Shown here piece by piece: positions 60,731-64,000 of a stretch of DNA of 64,000 bases. The stretch comes from Zymoseptoria tritici IPO323 (lineage: Eukaryota > Ascomycota > Dothideomycetes > Mycosphaerellales > Mycosphaerellaceae): NCBI RefSeq assembly GCF_000219625.1, contig NC_018212.1:2002501-2066500 (forward strand), written 5' to 3'. A model generated the notes under the pieces. It did no database searches and was not told where the DNA came from. It saw only the letters and a program-made list of their open reading frames with translations. Both the position numbers and the translations under genes were made by a program. The first letter of the stretch is position 1. Each line of letters begins with the position of its first letter.

Positions 60731-60928
60731 GGTAGTTTGTTATCTCCGGGTCGGTGACCGCAACGTCTGCGATCTCAGAAACCCACCAGACAGCATCTCG
60801 TAAGAACGACAGCAAGTAGCAGAACGCAATCCATCATATCCTCGATGGTGTCGCTCATCCGCCAACCTGGCAACCGAAAGCGACAATGCTCCCACTCACT
60901 TCACAACCCAAACCACCCACTCCCTCCC

Positions 60929-61512
60929 CTACTCAACCTCCAAATCCAACTCCTCCCCCTCCCCGCGCAAGTAGTCGTCATACCTCTTCTGCACCTCGAT
61001 CGCCTTCCGTCCCTCCTCTCCCTCCGCTCCCTTCTTCTCCTGATCCGCCCTCAATTTGGCCTCCAAAGAATCCTTCTGCGCCTGCAACATCTTCCGCCTC
61101 TCCTCCATCTCCGCGAGCTCTTCATCGATGCCTTCGATCAGTCCGCCGAGTCGCTTCTTGCGTTCTTCAAGCCAGTACCACGTGGCGCGGGAGGGGTGGG
61201 TGGCGACTTCGTGGTCGCCGGCTTCGAGGCCGACTTCGGCGAAGCGGGCGGAGCGGAGGGAGTCGCGAGCGGAGATTTTGGGGGCGCCGTAGAGGGGTTT
61301 GCCGCGGTCTGGGAGGGAGAGACGGAGTTAGTACAGGTGACTGTGAGTGGGAGAGGAGGGGAGGAGGGAGAGTTACTGAGATCATTTTGCCCACCGTGGG
61401 CATCTTGCACGTCGTTTGTGTCCGGTGGCGGGAGGCCGTCGTTGTTCCAGAGGCGCATGTCCTCGTAGTCGCCTGTGGTCGGCTCCGGCGCCTTGGGCCA
61501 TTGGGGCGGCAT
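60929..61512 (-). CDS. Coiled-coil protein, 171 aa
   Basis: Exons 61512..61377 and 61308..60929 join in frame across a 68-nt intron (donor GTAACT, branch TACTAAC, acceptor CCCAG). The N-terminal 45 residues are Pro/Asp/Asn-rich (MPPQWPKAPEPTTGDYEDM). After the junction come RGKPLYGAPKISARDSL and ATWYWLEERKKRLGGL, then a long charged coiled coil (EELAEMEERRKMLQAQKDSL) and an acidic end. Intact, no known domain recognised. Soluble, probably part of a complex; role not readable from sequence. Confidence 0.8.
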
Positions 61513-62615
61513 GATGATGGCGGCAGTGGTGTGGTGGGTGGTGCGTTTCTGGAGAGCGGTGAGAGTGAAACGGTGTGGATGGTCGAGAGAGGAGAATTTC
61601 GGACGGCGAGGGTTTGAAGTTTGCGGCGAAGGAAAATCGCTTGGCATGTGACGATGTTTGTTTCAGTATTGATCCTGTGCGACAATCTCCTACGCGACGT
61701 TAGGCATTGCGGCGAGGTTGGTGGTTGTGCGGAGCTTGTGATCGCGAGAGAGACACTCCTCTCCAGTCGTTTCTATGACAAGGCAGGGAGAGCGAAGCAA
61801 TCTTCCGGCGACTGTATGTTTGACCTGGTTGTTTGTGGGAGAATGATATGGCTCCAGGTTTGCTGTGAGGAGGGCAGAGATGATCCACGTGCTTCGAGCT
61901 GCAGATGCTGGCAGTGCTGTCGGTATGGCAGAGGTATTGCGGCTGCTGATGGCAGAGGCGTTGTCGAGTATTTGTTGCTGACGGCGCACAGACACACCAA
62001 CTCCCTGGGACGGATGAAAGCACGACTTGCAATCGATTTGGAGACAAGGCTTTGCAACACTTTTCTGTTGGACGCGCTCCGCTCTCTCATGGGCACCGTC
62101 TTTGCCTGTCGACACCGGAGTAGAAACCATCGTGTGGAGCCCTCCCAAAATCACAAGATTGCGAGCCACCCCTTGCTTGTGATTACCCCTGAATCCCGAC
62201 CACCACATGCATTTTCGCCGCATATGCCGTTTCTCCACTTGGATTCTGGTCCCGCGTACCAACAGATCACGCACACTCTCGATCACAAGTTGCCATTCAC
62301 CTGAACCCTCAACGTTTCGACTCTTGATCCGACATCCCCCGGCTGGTGAATTGCATATGGCTCAACACGTTACGTTGATTGTGGGTCCATACCCACGTTG
62401 ATTGTGCTCCGTGCTCAGACTCCTGCACGAACACAAAAACACCTTTGCCTTCCATTTTCCTTCCTCTCTTCTTCTTTCACATCCCTCTTCTCATTCCCAT
62501 CTCCTTGTCCAGACACCCGTTCATCCATACACACATACACATACATCCTCATCCACCACTCACAAGTCCATACAACGACCACTCCCCCAACCGACAAGCC
62601 GTTGAACTCGCAATC
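61513..62615. other. Intergenic and leader of the repeat-protein gene
   Basis: Two overlapping frames (227 codons plus, 198 codons minus) are Cys/Arg-rich and unconvincing. 62440-62610 is CT-rich with cacatacacatac repeats, as in a fungal promoter or leader. Confidence 0.4.
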
Positions 62616-64000
62616 ATGCGTGTCACCCTCGCCCTCGTCAGCGGGCTCGCCATGGCTTCTGCGCTCCCTCAGGTACGAGTCTTCCAGTCGATGCGCCTTG
62701 TAATATCAACTGACACCTTCACAGTTCCGCATCGGCAAGGTCAATCCCAAGGTCGTGAACATCGGTGCTCGTCAGGTACAGAACACCTCCACCTTATACC
62801 TTGCACAAATGCTAACACATACACAGGCCGACATCGGATCCACCAAGCTCATGGCGGATGTAGAGAAGCGCGAAGTCAACGCTATTGATGCTCGTCAGGT
62901 ACATTCTCCTCCCAGTCCACCTCATGCGCAAATACTAATATCCTCTCAGGCCGACATCAGCAAGACCGACAACCTCAACACCCGCCAAGCCGACTTCGGT
63001 ACTCTCGAGTGGCTCCTCCAAGGTCGTCAAGCCGACATCAGCCGCGAGGGTGGAAACGCTGAGGTGGAGAAGCGCCAGGCAGACATTGCCGGCACTCGTG
63101 CTCACTCTACATCTCTCCTCGCTCGTCGAGCGGACATTGGCTCGACTAGGGCTTCCGGCTCTTCTCTCATGACCCGCGACGACGACCACATGATGTCCAC
63201 CGACGGCTACGAGCCTCTCATGGCTCGGCAAGCTGACATCAGCCGTGGCGGAGCAGCCGATCTTGATGCTCGCCAGGCCGATATTTCCCGCCATGGAGAG
63301 GTCGCCGCTCGTCAAGCAGACATCTCTCGCAATGGAGAGTCCAACGACCTTTCCGCTCGCCAGGCCGATATCAGCCGCAATGAAGACATCTCTGCTCGTC
63401 AAGCAGACATCTCTCGCGACGGTGATTCCAACCTCGACACTCGCCAAGCCGACATCTCCCGCAATGGAGACACTTCCGCTCGTCAAGCAGACATCTCCCG
63501 CAATGGAGGCATCTCGACTCGTCGAGCTGACATTTCCCGCAATGGCGAAATCTCCGCTCGTCAAGCTGACATCTCGCGCAACGGAGAGGCCAACCTTGTC
63601 GCTCGCCAAGCCGACATCTCCCGTGATGGAGATCTCGACATCGCCACGCGTCAGGCTGACATTTCTCGCAACGGCAACGACAACCTCTCTACACGCCAGG
63701 CTGACATTTCACGCTCGGGAGAAGGCCAGCTCGCTGCCCGTCAAGCCGACATCAGCCGTGGCGGATCTGACCTCTCTGCTCGCCAAGCTGACATCTCACG
63801 CAACGGCGACAAAGTCTCCACTCGCCAGGCCGACATCAGCCACAACGGATCTGATCTCTCTGCTCGCCAGGCTGATATTTCCCGCACCGGTACCGCGGGG
63901 ATCACTGCTCGTCAAGCCGATATCAGCCGTGAGGGACCCTCCGACATTGCTGCTCGTCAGGCGGACATCTCACGCAACGGCAACAACATCTCCGCTCGCC
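62616..64000 (+). CDS. Secreted precursor with RQADISRNG-type tandem repeats, partial
   Basis: The start MRVTLALVSGLAMASA is a signal peptide. Three small phase-0 exons (62616..62672, 62725..62775, 62827..62898) have introns of 52, 51 and 51 nt, all starting GTAC. The fourth exon (62950 onward) runs off the window. Exons 2 and 3 end in ARQ, and exons 3 and 4 begin ADI, so exon borders cut within the repeat unit. The unit is (A/T)RQADISRNG plus 4-8 variable residues, with about 23 copies seen; a few carry KR or RR (VEKRQAD, LARRAD). Spaced basic residues suggest cleavage by kexin-like proteases to yield many similar peptides. The product may be a secreted peptide family or wall protein. No stop within the window. 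Confidence 0.85.

Noticed and set aside
61621..62304. Plus-strand 227-codon ORF upstream of the repeat-protein gene
   Set aside because: Cys/Arg-rich with no structure; a 198-codon minus-strand frame overlaps it; neither is supported.
62950..64000. CRISPR-like array or a Tyr-based cyclic peptide precursor
   Set aside because: The repeats are coding and in frame with no unique spacers; the units lack the Tyr residues of the known dikaritin-type cores.

Overview
The window looks like nuclear DNA of a filamentous ascomycete, most likely a Dothideomycete. Introns are short (49-68 nt) with GT-AG borders and CTAAC/CTGAC-like branch sites, gene starts carry no Shine-Dalgarno, and there are secreted Ser/Pro-rich and Cys-rich proteins, a SLX9-type ribosome-biogenesis protein and a degraded hAT DNA transposon. 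The class-level assignment is inference. No rRNA, tRNA or CRISPR was found. Only three genes fall in well-known families: an alpha/beta-hydrolase (4.8-5.8 kb), SLX9 (13.6-14.3 kb) and an M35-like metalloprotease homologue (33.5-34.6 kb). The rest is largely lineage-specific.

Layout. 0-4.3 kb: poorly coding, with a 208-bp tandem duplication. 4.3-23.2 kb: a small membrane protein, the hydrolase, a 616-aa secreted Ser/Pro/Leu-rich protein, SLX9, an intronless 1398-aa nuclear-type protein, and three dispersed paralogues of one undescribed family sharing an RLQRPLER motif. 23.7-31 kb: many diverged and broken minus-strand paralogues, with four matching TATA-box promoters, looking like a gene graveyard. 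33-38 kb: a secreted-protein candidate, the M35-like gene whose HExxH motif has decayed, frameshifted fragments and a disordered nuclear protein. 38-47.6 kb: short tandem repeats, a protein with RNA polymerase II CTD-like YxPxSP repeats, a coiled-coil protein, and a secreted Cys protein with a polylysine tail.

48-58.4 kb holds the most informative block. A second undescribed family, defined by an N-terminal W-x-x-ER-x-x-LH helical domain, has three members here (50.4, 56.6 and 58.4 kb). The 56.6-kb member was split by a 2,913-bp hAT element with near-perfect 16-21-bp terminal inverted repeats and an exact 8-bp target-site duplication (ATGTGGTT). Removing the element and one duplication copy joins the two halves in frame (480 codons including stop). 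The downstream half carries a C-terminal Cys domain (CDTxxC ... GxCxxC) that is shared with a separate gene at 48.0-48.8 kb.

60.9-64 kb: a coiled-coil protein, then a secreted precursor with at least 20 near-identical RQADISRNG-type repeats behind three tiny symmetric phase-0 exons; it runs off the right edge.

A general feature is that the accessory genes repeatedly show single lesions (C-to-T-type nonsense codons and one-base frame changes at short runs), while the conserved genes are intact. Pseudogenisation with RIP-like mutation, or local assembly error, are the two explanations to separate.
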